From positions 1,116,001 through 1,180,000 of the forward strand of contig NZ_CP021648.1 in NCBI RefSeq assembly GCF_002176815.1: a stretch of DNA of 64,000 bases, in the 5' to 3' direction. Numbering within the stretch: position 1 is the first letter of the stretch; every line of letters starts with the position of its first letter. The notes under the pieces were generated by a model. The model was not told the origin of the DNA and ran no database searches. It saw only the letters and a list, made by a program, of their open reading frames with translations. The DNA comes from Acidovorax sp. T1 (lineage in GTDB: Bacteria > Pseudomonadota > Gammaproteobacteria > Burkholderiales > Burkholderiaceae_C). Positions 36,494 to 43,751 of the stretch are shown one piece after another. The position numbers were made by a program, and so were the translations under genes.

Positions 36494-37021
36494 TTACGGG
36501 GGAAAGCGCAAGTTGGAAAACGCCCGCCCGGCGTGAACCGCTTTGCGCTCGACTTCTGCGGCAGACGCCAGCCACCCCTTTTGTTCCAGAAACAACAAGA
36601 AAGCCCGGGTGCTGACCTTGCGGCAGTTGTCTGGCACGACAAAGCTGGCGCGCGCTATTTTGTGGTCTTCAAAAAGAAAAACACCGGTTTTCGGCGGCTG
36701 CTCCACAGCGAAGTGATTCATCGACTCCTGAATTGCCAGTTCACCCAGATTCGATTTGCGGGGTGGCGCAGCACCGCTGGACAGGCTTTGTTGATAGCGT
36801 TCATGAATCCGGGTGGAGAGAACGGGCACATGGTTGGCTTGTGACCAATGCGCCAGCTTCTCGCTGGTAGGGGTCTGGTTGCGCGTCACCTCCAGCAGCA
36901 CCATATCCACCAGCGCCACCGCCCAGCCCGGCCTGAAAAGCACATCCAGCGCGTCGGCGTAGGCGAGGGTAATCAACGGCCCTGCGTCGGGCAGCAAAAC
37001 AATGTCTGAGTGCGTCGTCAT
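36494..37021 (-). CDS. PIN-like toxin, DUF3368-type
   Basis: A 175-residue protein with PIN-fold signatures: LLPDAGPLITLAYADALDVL (acidic D12), VALVDMVLLEVTRN (E44), SNLGELAIQES (E94, the 'GE' motif of this group), and VFLFEDHKIARASFVVP (E118, D119). Such proteins are magnesium-dependent ribonucleases and toxins of type II toxin-antitoxin pairs. It follows the antitoxin gene by 12 bp on the same strand. PIN proteins of this group are usually about 150-175 residues; nothing looks missing. Activity and target RNA are unproven. Confidence 0.8.
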   Translation of the reverse strand: MTTHSDIVLLPDAGPLITLAYADALDVLFRPGWAVALVDMVLLEVTRNQTPTSEKLAHWSQANHVPVLSTRIHERYQQSLSSGAAPPRKSNLGELAIQESMNHFAVEQPPKTGVFLFEDHKIARASFVVPDNCRKVSTRAFLLFLEQKGWLASAAEVERKAVHAGRAFSNLRFPP

Positions 37022-37033
37022 GCGGCCTGCCGA

Positions 37034-37381
37034 TCAAGGCGCCAGTGCGTGCAGGCTGTCCACCATGTGCTGTGTCTCGGCGTCTGCAATGCGCGGCATG
37101 GGCAAATGGGCCTGCGCCATCAGCAAGAAAAGGTCTTCCTGGCTGTCTATGCCCAAGGCGGCAAGCGCTTCACCATCGCCAATGCGCCCCAGCGAAAAAT
37201 CCAGCAGGGTTTTGAAGTTCTGGTTGCCGCTGCTTTCGGCTGCTTCAAATGTCTCGACCAGGTAGCGCAGCTCGGTATTAAAAAGTGCATTGATCGACGT
37301 GTCCGCCTTGGCCGCGATCACCTTCGCGCGCTTGAGCAGGTCGCGATCCACGGAACCCGTGAAATTGACATTGGTGGCCAT
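37034..37381 (-). CDS. Ribbon-helix-helix-like antitoxin of the PIN toxin
   Basis: A 115-residue protein. MATNVNFTGSVDRDLLKRAK, VIAAKADTSINALFNTELRY looks like a ribbon-helix-helix DNA-binding module (strand, then two helices). The C-terminal half (ALAALGIDSQEDLFLLMAQA, HLPMPRIADAETQHMVDSL) would be the toxin-binding part. It lies directly upstream of the PIN gene, the standard order antitoxin-toxin. AAAGGA precedes the ATG at 37381. A short dyad ACAC-N8-GTGT at 37404-37419 upstream could be the autoregulatory operator. Downstream of ribD on the same strand, but probably with its own promoter. Confidence 0.75.
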   Translation of the reverse strand: MATNVNFTGSVDRDLLKRAKVIAAKADTSINALFNTELRYLVETFEAAESSGNQNFKTLLDFSLGRIGDGEALAALGIDSQEDLFLLMAQAHLPMPRIADAETQHMVDSLHALAP

Positions 37382-37486
37382 GCTGGATCCTTTGATGCTT
37401 GCAACACATAAATCAGTGTAATGCGCAATCCAGTGTGGGGGCGCCAACCATCGTCGTCAAGTGCGCCTATAAAGCCTGCCCAATCA

Positions 37487-38593
37487 TCAAAACGCGTCGC
37501 GCCCGCGCACCCGTGCCACCAGGCGAACATCTGGCCCCACCCGGTCCACCGAAGTGAAGTCCAGCGCCAGCCCTTGGGCAAGCGTTTCAAGAGGCCCAAC
37601 ACTTGCCATGCCCAGGCCCGGCCCCAGCAAAGTGGGCGCCAGATACACCAGCATTTCATCCACCAGCCCCTCGCGCACGAACGAGCCATTGAGCTTGTTG
37701 CCGGCCTCCACATGCAGCTCGTTCACGCCGCGCTGGGCCAGGTCGCGCAGCATGTCTGGCAGGCTCACTTTGCCCTGTGCATTGGGCAGATAGATCACGG
37801 TGGCGCCACGCGCTTCCAGCGCGGCCTTTTTGGCATCATTTTGGGCTGCAGCGTATATGTAGCAAGCGCGGCCAGCTATGAAAAGGCGAGCATCCAGCGG
37901 CGTTTGCAACTGGCTATCGACCACCACCACATGCGGCTGGCGCGGGGTGGGCACCTCGCGCACATCCAGGCGCGGGTCGTCGTCCAGCACCGTGCCAATG
38001 CCGGTCAGCACCGCGCAGGCGCGCGCACGCCAGGCGTGGCCATCGGCGCGCGCAGCGGGCGATGTGATCCACTGGCTGGCGCCATTGGCCAAGGCAGTGG
38101 TGCCATCCAGCGACGCAGCAGCCTTGAGGCGCACCCACGGCGTGCCCCGCACCATGCGGCTGAAAAAGCCGATATTGAGCTCGCGCGCCTGCGCCGCGCC
38201 CGGGCCCACCTCTACCGCCACGCCCGCAGCGCGCAGCCGCGCAAAGCCCTGGCCGCCCACCAGCGGATTGGGGTCGGCAATGGAGGCCACCACCTTGCCA
38301 ATGCCCGCCGCAATCAACGCATCGCAGCACGGCCCCGTGCGCCCCTGGTGCGCGCAGGGCTCCAGCGTGACGTAGGCGGTGGCACCGCGCACATCGCAGC
38401 CAGCGGCGGCCGCATCGCGCAGCGCCATCACCTCGGCGTGCGCACCGCCAGCCTGCTGCGTAAAGCCTTGGCCCAGCACCCGCCCATCGGGCGCGGCAAT
38501 CACGCAGCCCACGCGCGGATTGGGGTTGGACAAAAAAAGCGCCTGGGCGGCCAGCCCAAGCGCTTGGGTGATGAAGGGGGATGCGTCTGTCAT
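37487..38593 (-). CDS. ribD: Bifunctional riboflavin deaminase/reductase RibD, with an embedded repeat-derived segment
   Basis: A 368-residue enzyme catalysing the deamination and side-chain reduction steps of riboflavin synthesis. The N-terminal zinc deaminase has HAEVMAL and the cysteine pair in LEPCAHQGRTGPCCDALI, preceded by NPNPRVGCVIAAPDGRV; the C-terminal reductase starts near TPWVRLKAAASLDGTTALAN and contains VVVDSQLQTPLDARL and NELHVEAGNKLNGSFVREGL. The stretch coding LFIAGRACYIYAAAQNDAKK (37839-37885) aligns base by base with the genomic palindrome and uses two rare ATA codons, so it is probably an inserted repeat kept in frame. No other rib genes are nearby. Confidence 0.95.
   Translation of the reverse strand: MTDASPFITQALGLAAQALFLSNPNPRVGCVIAAPDGRVLGQGFTQQAGGAHAEVMALRDAAAAGCDVRGATAYVTLEPCAHQGRTGPCCDALIAAGIGKVVASIADPNPLVGGQGFARLRAAGVAVEVGPGAAQARELNIGFFSRMVRGTPWVRLKAAASLDGTTALANGASQWITSPAARADGHAWRARACAVLTGIGTVLDDDPRLDVREVPTPRQPHVVVVDSQLQTPLDARLFIAGRACYIYAAAQNDAKKAALEARGATVIYLPNAQGKVSLPDMLRDLAQRGVNELHVEAGNKLNGSFVREGLVDEMLVYLAPTLLGPGLGMASVGPLETLAQGLALDFTSVDRVGPDVRLVARVRGRDAF
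37839..37885 (-). repeat. Genomic palindrome, copy 7, embedded in the ribD coding sequence
   Basis: ATTTTGGGCTGCAGCG, TATATGTAGCAAGCGC, GGCCAGCTATGAAAAG aligns without gaps over its length with the reverse complement of the copy at 14083, including the unbroken block AGCAAGCGC and the end CAGCTAT. It is translated in frame on the minus strand. Confidence 0.8.
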
Positions 38594-38683
38594 AGCGGCT
38601 GCGATAGTAGCGTGCAGCAGCAGTATGGAACTGCGCCACATTTTTCTGGATACGGCGCCATTTTGAGCAATCTGCTCAAACCC

Positions 38684-39082
38684 TTACCGCAGCTCCTCCA
38701 GCAGGGCGGGGTGCTTGTCCAGCAGCTTGAACAGGTTCACCACGGCTGGCATGGGTTGGGCCTGGCCGCGTTCGTAGCGGCTGAAGGCGTTGTGCCCGCC
38801 GCCGGTCAGCTGCGCGGCCTGGCGCTGGGTGAGGCGCAGCTTCTTGCGCACGCGCTGTAGCAGGCGCTGCTCTTGCTCGCGCCCGGCCAAAACCCAGGCG
38901 TCGCTGGCTTCGATATAGCGCTCTTGACTTTCACGGTCAAAGTACACCTCGCCGCAGCTATCGCAGCGGTCGCCGCAAAGGTTATGCACCTGTACATCGG
39001 CGCTGATGGCGAAGGTCTCGCCCGCGAATGCCGTGTATGTCTTGCCGCCGCAGGCACCGCAAAGTTTCATTTTTGTTGCCAT
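38684..39082 (-). CDS. mqsA: MqsA-type antitoxin, probable independent translation start inside the fused frame
   Basis: From ATG 39082 (MATKMKLCGACGGKTYTAFA) the frame encodes 132 residues, the normal MqsA length, with AAGGGGAAG ending about 6 bp before the ATG. The N-terminal zinc domain would normally bind the MqsR toxin, and the C-terminal Xre domain (FSRYERGQAQPMPAVVNLFK) represses its own promoter. Since only the tail of mqsR survives upstream, this appears to be an orphan antitoxin, possibly retained as a regulator. Confidence 0.8.
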   Translation of the reverse strand: MATKMKLCGACGGKTYTAFAGETFAISADVQVHNLCGDRCDSCGEVYFDRESQERYIEASDAWVLAGREQEQRLLQRVRKKLRLTQRQAAQLTGGGHNAFSRYERGQAQPMPAVVNLFKLLDKHPALLEELR

Positions 39083-39709
39083 AGTCACTTCCCCTTGAAC
39101 TGTATGACGATGCGCTCGGCGACAGCCGTCAGCTTGATGTACGGGCACATCGGCATAGACATCGCGCAGGCTCACGGCCACATCCAGGCAGCGCAGCGCC
39201 AGCGCTTCATCGGGCCGGGTGAGAACCTTGTGCTGCCAACGGCCCTCGTCGCCCAGCTGGTACAGATCGGCGTGCACGCGATCCTGGCGCAGCAGCAGGT
39301 ATTCGCGCAGGCTGGGCAGCAGGCGGTAGGCAAACAGCTTTTCGCACCTGTCGATGCGTTCGGTGCTGGGGGAGAGCACCTCCACAATCAGGCAAGGGAG
39401 CGCGGTGTACAGGGGGTGCCTGTCGGCCGTCGCGCAAGAAAGCACCACATCGGGGTAGTAAAAGTAGCTCTCTTCGGCCTGGTCTATGCGCACTTTCATA
39501 TCGGCCATGAACAACTGGCAGCCTTTGCGGCGTGCCGCAGGTAGCAGTGCAGCATGCAAGGAGCCGGCGATCAGAGCGTGCGTGCGAGTCGCCCCCACCA
39601 TGGCCACCACCTGGCCGGCCAGGTATTCGTGCTTGACTTCACCAAGCTGCTCGCCCTTAAGGTAGTCCTCGATGGTGGTTTGGGCTTGTGGCTGGGACGG
39701 GGTAGTCAT
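38684..39709 (-). CDS. Uma2-type restriction-endonuclease-like domain in one frame with an MqsA antitoxin
   Basis: One uninterrupted 341-codon frame joins two proteins normally separate. Residues 1 to about 190 are a Uma2/DUF820 PD-(D/E)XK nuclease-like domain: GEVKHEYLAGQVVAMVGATR, YYPDVVLSCATADR, LIVEVLSPSTERIDRCEKLF, LREYLLLRQDRVHADLY. Residues 210-341 are an MqsA antitoxin: zinc ligands CGAC (C8, C11 of that part) and CDSC (C40, C43), then an Xre helix-turn-helix (LRLTQRQAAQLTGGGHNAFS) almost as in E. coli. The join (residues about 191-209) is out-of-frame mqsR sequence. MqsA could also start alone at ATG 39082, where AAGGGGAAG lies upstream. Confidence 0.85.
   Translation of the reverse strand: MTTPSQPQAQTTIEDYLKGEQLGEVKHEYLAGQVVAMVGATRTHALIAGSLHAALLPAARRKGCQLFMADMKVRIDQAEESYFYYPDVVLSCATADRHPLYTALPCLIVEVLSPSTERIDRCEKLFAYRLLPSLREYLLLRQDRVHADLYQLGDEGRWQHKVLTRPDEALALRCLDVAVSLRDVYADVPVHQADGCRRAHRHTVQGEVTMATKMKLCGACGGKTYTAFAGETFAISADVQVHNLCGDRCDSCGEVYFDRESQERYIEASDAWVLAGREQEQRLLQRVRKKLRLTQRQAAQLTGGGHNAFSRYERGQAQPMPAVVNLFKLLDKHPALLEELR
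39085..39150 (-). pseudogene. mqsR: Remnant of the mqsR toxin gene (last ~20 codons) in the +1 frame
   Basis: In a frame shifted from the Uma2 frame, 39150-39085 reads PYIKLTAVAERIVIQFKGK then TGA, 2 bp before the MqsA ATG. As I recall it, E. coli MqsR ends YLKITVIHDVLIVSFKEK directly before mqsA: the same length, spacing and pattern with identical Y, K, T, F, K, K. No further MqsR sequence is visible upstream, where the Uma2 coding region begins. Confidence 0.75.
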
Positions 39710-39753
39710 AGCTCGGGCATGGCGGCGCAGAGGTGATTGCCCCGGGCCATTGT

Positions 39754-41052
39754 TTACTTGGTTCTAGTTGGGCAGCCATCCACGTTGCAGTTTTGGTGCA
39801 GAACGCCTGTAGATATGTTTGTTACGTTCATTTTGGTGCCCGCACAACTCGGAGTTCCGGTTGTGGACGCTAGGAAGTAATTTTGCTGGTCTAGGGATTT
39901 ATTGACTTTTGTGTATGGTCGCTCATTACGTTCGTTGGAGTCGATCGTGGAGTTGGCATATTGGAAGCGGCAAACGTAGTCATAGTGCGTTGTTTTTTTA
40001 TTTTTTTCGGTGATCTCCCATATTGAAGTGCCAGAAAGTTTGATGGTTCCATTCCATTCGTACGTCTGATTGTTCGGGCCGTTTGTCGTTGGTGCTGGCC
40101 AGGAGATCAGGCATATGTAAGATTTGTAGTTAGCGATAGTGATGCCAGAATTTTGATCTTTGGCGTCGCCAAACTGGCATTCTGTTGAGTAATTGGTTGC
40201 TGGTGTGTAGGTAATACCCGAGTGATCAATGTCAATGCTGTTGGCATTCCATCCTGTGGGAATTGTGATTGGACTAGTTTTGGCTCCATCTTCTAAACTT
40301 ACATCGACATACCCAGCTACGATATAACCTATAATTTTTGTGCAAATTCCGGTGTTACTGGTGCTGGGGTCCTTTAGGGTGTTTTTTATCTCATCTGCAG
40401 TGGATGTGGAAGTTAATGTGTTGTCGGTGCAGGTGTTTGTAACGTCGCCGGTAATATTGTCAAACAAAATATATTTGCCATTGTCTTTGAATCTGACTGC
40501 GCTTTTGCCATTGCCTAAGTCAACAGAAGGTATTGGAATATCTAGGTTGCGATTTTTGGGCCGCCGCAGAATAGTTCCGTCGGGCAACGGAAACCAGAGG
40601 CTGCCAGCCAAGAGTGGATCTGTCGCGGAGACATGGGATGTCAGTTGGACTTGTTGCGCATTCCCCGCACGATCAGTCCAGGCCACTGTAACAACGACTG
40701 AGCGACCAGTGTCAGGGGTACCTGCGCTCGTGATACCCCAGGATCGGATAAATGTTGCATTAGTCGTTGTACCTGCAATGGACGTTATGGTTTCTTGCGT
40801 TACGGGCGTCACGGCAGAACTGCTCACCATCTGCGTCCCGTATTTTGTCAGATTCTCGAATGTTCGCAGGTCTTCCATTTTTTGCTGGGCTAACCGGGTA
40901 GCTTCGGTGCGCTGTTTGGCAACGTCAGCATTCAATGACAAAGTGGTCTGAAAACCGGCCACAGCCAGCATTCCGAAACTCACCACCATCATGGCGACCA
41001 GGGCTTCGATCAGTGCGAATCCATGGGCAGGTTTTTTGTAATGTGCTTTCAT
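39754..41052 (-). CDS. pilV: Type IV pilus minor pilin PilV-like, with long divergent C-terminus
   Basis: A 432-residue type IV pilus protein. After KKPAHGFALIEALVAMMVVS (class III leader with Gly-Phe cleavage site and the Glu5-type residue) comes the hydrophobic assembly helix to about residue 40, then a helical region up to about 75 (KQRTEATRLAQQKMEDLRTF). PilV proteins are usually 150-200 residues; this one has a further ~230-residue C-terminus rich in Thr, Ser and Asn with paired Cys, in DNA clearly lower in G+C (27 of 60 at 39901-39960). AGAGAAG precedes ATG 41052. Last gene of the pilus operon; no pilY1 follows. Confidence 0.85.
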   Translation of the reverse strand: MKAHYKKPAHGFALIEALVAMMVVSFGMLAVAGFQTTLSLNADVAKQRTEATRLAQQKMEDLRTFENLTKYGTQMVSSSAVTPVTQETITSIAGTTTNATFIRSWGITSAGTPDTGRSVVVTVAWTDRAGNAQQVQLTSHVSATDPLLAGSLWFPLPDGTILRRPKNRNLDIPIPSVDLGNGKSAVRFKDNGKYILFDNITGDVTNTCTDNTLTSTSTADEIKNTLKDPSTSNTGICTKIIGYIVAGYVDVSLEDGAKTSPITIPTGWNANSIDIDHSGITYTPATNYSTECQFGDAKDQNSGITIANYKSYICLISWPAPTTNGPNNQTYEWNGTIKLSGTSIWEITEKNKKTTHYDYVCRFQYANSTIDSNERNERPYTKVNKSLDQQNYFLASTTGTPSCAGTKMNVTNISTGVLHQNCNVDGCPTRTK

Positions 41053-41084
41053 GGTCTTCTCTGGGTTATGTGGGTGACTAAAAA

Positions 41085-42440
41085 TCAAAAGTCTTTCCAA
41101 CTGCCTGGTACACGTACCATTGACCCTGTTGCTCCGCGAATTTTTTTCAATGCTTCCGCGTCGTAGTTGTAATTGGCGTTTGCATTTGCGCAATAATTGC
41201 CGCGCACAATAAGTGCCCCATTGATTTCACCGTTGCCAAGGCCAACCTGGTCCCAGGTTGCTTGGTCGCCATAAACCAGTCCGTAAATCTTTTCACCACC
41301 ATTGAACTTCAGGCCGTTTGTCGTTACAAAGATGACCGGATCTGTTGGGCTGCCTAAGTTGCTTTGTGCGTCAAAATAACAAGTTGTGTAGAAAGATCGA
41401 TAACCTTGGGCAAATGCTGAAGCATAGTCAGTTGTTACATTTCCGCAATTGCCTAAAATTTTTGTCGATACATCTGATTTAAATAGATCGATTGTTGTGC
41501 CGAAATAACTCTTAAACATGGCATCAGGGTCGGGGTCGGCACTGAGGCTGCTAAGTGACGCATCATTTGCGATCATTGAGTTTTGCCATGGTGTCCCCGA
41601 CAGAGTAGAGGTGTTTTGAAATTCCTTGAATGCCCCGTTGCAACCGGGCACTGCCGTGTTATTAATGCCACCGCCTGCATTAACAAGTATGCCGTTTGAG
41701 CCGGGGTCGGTGTTTGAAACACTACTGGCGGCACTGGTCAACTGCAGCGAGCCACCAGTCGTAATTGCCGCTGCTGGCACCGCCCTGACAGCTGGCCGCA
41801 GTTTCACGATAATGCTGATCTTCTGATAGGCATCGGATTTATTGGTGTTGTCTGGCTCACAACGATTGCCGCTGCCGACAGAAGTGCAACCGTAGGATGT
41901 GACCAGTACGCTTTCCTTATCTGGTGTTGCGCCGGGCATCTTTAATGCAATGGTTGTTGCATTAAAAGGCTCTAACTCCACAGTGAACGTGGGGTCGGTG
42001 GTCGTACTGAGGCTTGGGATGCCAGTATCAAGACAGCTACAGACGGGCTCGGCGGTACCGTTCATTCTGCAAACTGGCGACGGCGGTGGGGATGGGAATT
42101 TCGTCGAATCAAGAAAACCTTCGGCTGCATCGTAGCCCAGGTACTTGGTTCGAAATGACTTTGTGTTGCCGGTGCCCGTTGTGGTGCAGGTCGTGTTGAC
42201 ATACCGCGGGTCGTTCAGCATCGCGGTTGCCCATTCGATGCCTGCTTCGGCGGCTTCAAATGCTTTTGTCGAGCGCAATTGGTTTGCTGAGGTTTTTTGC
42301 TCAAACAGCATGCTTCTGTTCACGAAGAACGCAACCAAAGTCATGCCGAACAGCAAAATCAGAGATACGACTAGCGTCGTCGCACCACGCTGCAGCCTTG
42401 GATTGCGCGTGGACCGATTTGAATTTGTAAATAAGGTCAT
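41085..42440 (-). CDS. pilX: Type IV pilus assembly protein PilX, long form
   Basis: A 451-residue PilX-like minor pilin accessory. RGATTLVVSLILLFGMTLVA (about residues 19-38) is the N-terminal membrane/assembly helix, preceded by a basic leader, and FFVNRSMLFEQKTSANQLRS, TKAFEAAEAGIEWATAMLND is the PilX_N signature. The remaining ~380 residues are rich in Thr, Ser, Asn and Gly with several Cys, likely surface-exposed. PilX of Neisseria and Pseudomonas is under 200 residues. Its start overlaps the pilW stop by 4 bp (TCAT/ATGA). Confidence 0.88.
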   Translation of the reverse strand: MTLFTNSNRSTRNPRLQRGATTLVVSLILLFGMTLVAFFVNRSMLFEQKTSANQLRSTKAFEAAEAGIEWATAMLNDPRYVNTTCTTTGTGNTKSFRTKYLGYDAAEGFLDSTKFPSPPPSPVCRMNGTAEPVCSCLDTGIPSLSTTTDPTFTVELEPFNATTIALKMPGATPDKESVLVTSYGCTSVGSGNRCEPDNTNKSDAYQKISIIVKLRPAVRAVPAAAITTGGSLQLTSAASSVSNTDPGSNGILVNAGGGINNTAVPGCNGAFKEFQNTSTLSGTPWQNSMIANDASLSSLSADPDPDAMFKSYFGTTIDLFKSDVSTKILGNCGNVTTDYASAFAQGYRSFYTTCYFDAQSNLGSPTDPVIFVTTNGLKFNGGEKIYGLVYGDQATWDQVGLGNGEINGALIVRGNYCANANANYNYDAEALKKIRGATGSMVRVPGSWKDF

Positions 42441-43180
42441 AGTGGGCAGCTCCCAAGTAGTTCTTCGTTGCGCACACGCACAGTCTCTTGAATACTGCGC
42501 GTTACCGTGGGGTCAGTGGTGGATGTGCCTTGCAATGCGATGTTGTAGCTTCGCACTTTGATAAACGGACATGTGGCGCAAGCCGCAGTCGGGCAACCGC
42601 TGGCATCAACCGTGCATGCAGCGCAAGTGCTGCTGCTACCACCGGTGCAGTACTGCTGCAATGGAACGCATTTGTGCACTGGCGTTACAGTGAAATTGCT
42701 GACAGTCAAGGACTTGATATCAGTAATAGCTTGCCAGTTGCTGCTTCCTTGTTGAAATTGCAATTCACCAGAATTCAGCCTAAAACCATAATTTTCTGCG
42801 CTATCAAGAGCGTTGTTCTCGGCGCTGGCGGGTTTGGCGCTTGAGTAACTGTAGGTGGCGGTTGAGGATGCTGCGCTGGCGGCTGGGTAGACTGCGGCGT
42901 AGGGTGACGAAGCGGCCGGAATTGGAGCGCTGGAGGATACGACCGCCGCGGTTGCGTTGCCCCAGTAACCCGCCCGGCGCAAGTCGCGGGCGATCAGGTC
43001 TGCTGCTGCGCGCATGTCCTGATTAACCTGAGTTTCGAGTACAAGACGGCGATTGTTGTTGATGTAGTCGCCGAACAGCATCAATGCACCGCTGAGGATG
43101 AATAATCCGACGGCCACGCCAATAAGCAACTCGATTACAGAGAGGCCTTGCTGTAGTGCTCTTTTTTTTGGGGTATACAC
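42437..43180 (-). CDS. pilW: Type IV pilus minor pilin PilW
   Basis: A 247-residue PilW-family prepilin. QQGLSVIELLIGVAVGLFIL is the class III signal and assembly helix, followed by NNNRRLVLETQVNQDMRAAA, DLIARDLRRAGYWGN, the diagnostic PilW segment. The C-terminal part is beta-rich with a Cys-rich loop (CVPLQQYCTGGSSSTCAACT). The start is GTG at 43180 with AGGAC upstream; no ATG fits. It overlaps pilX by 4 bp and starts 13 bp after the fimT stop. Confidence 0.9.
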   Translation of the reverse strand: MYTPKKRALQQGLSVIELLIGVAVGLFILSGALMLFGDYINNNRRLVLETQVNQDMRAAADLIARDLRRAGYWGNATAAVVSSSAPIPAASSPYAAVYPAASAASSTATYSYSSAKPASAENNALDSAENYGFRLNSGELQFQQGSSNWQAITDIKSLTVSNFTVTPVHKCVPLQQYCTGGSSSTCAACTVDASGCPTAACATCPFIKVRSYNIALQGTSTTDPTVTRSIQETVRVRNEELLGSCPL

Positions 43181-43193
43181 TTTTTGTCCTTAT

Positions 43194-43751
43194 TCAGCAG
43201 GTGGAATAGCCCGATATGTGCCCGGACCCGGTAGGGCTGCACGTCTTTACCCGGCCCATCGAAGTGATGTTTACACGCAGGTCCCATGAGCCGATACTGC
43301 TAGTCGCTGTGATTGTGTCGGCGCCGCTGCTGATGGTTGCCATTCCGCGTACTGGATCAAAAACTATCGTTCCAGTGTTTGGCGAAAAGGACGCTGAACT
43401 TCCGGCTGCTATCTTGACGGTTTTTAGCTCTGTCTCTCCAGACCCGATGGTCGAAGCTGTTCCCGCTGTCTGTACACAACTCGTGTTGGCAGATGCGGTA
43501 GTCGTAGACGTTGCCAATGCGTGAATAACATAGCAATTAGTGCCAAGGGTCACTTGGACTGAGGCATTGCGTTGCACTGCTTCACTGCGTGCATACTGCA
43601 AGTCGGTGACCAGTTCGTTGATCAAACCTTCGACACGTTTTTTGGCAAAAAAAGTAGTAAAAGATGGCGCGGCCAAGGTGACCAAAATGGCTGCAATTGC
43701 CACGGTGACCAACAACTCAATAAGGGTGAAGCCTTTTTGCCTTGGCATCAT
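43194..43751 (-). CDS. fimT: GspH/FimT-family minor pseudopilin (first of two in the window)
   Basis: A 185-residue FimT/GspH pilin. MPRQKGFTLIELLVTVAIAA is the class III prepilin leader with Gly-Phe cleavage and Glu5; LINELVTDLQYARSEAVQRN is the GspH signature; the C-terminal SWDLRVNITSMGRVKTCSPT ends in a Cys pair typical of FimT. It opens with ATGATG at 43751, its first ATG overlapping the pilE stop by 4 bp, so translation is coupled. Confidence 0.9.
   Translation of the reverse strand: MMPRQKGFTLIELLVTVAIAAILVTLAAPSFTTFFAKKRVEGLINELVTDLQYARSEAVQRNASVQVTLGTNCYVIHALATSTTTASANTSCVQTAGTASTIGSGETELKTVKIAAGSSASFSPNTGTIVFDPVRGMATISSGADTITATSSIGSWDLRVNITSMGRVKTCSPTGSGHISGYSTC

Noticed and set aside
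41052..41085. A small gene between pilX and pilV
   Set aside because: The gap is only 32 bp and serves as the pilV leader.
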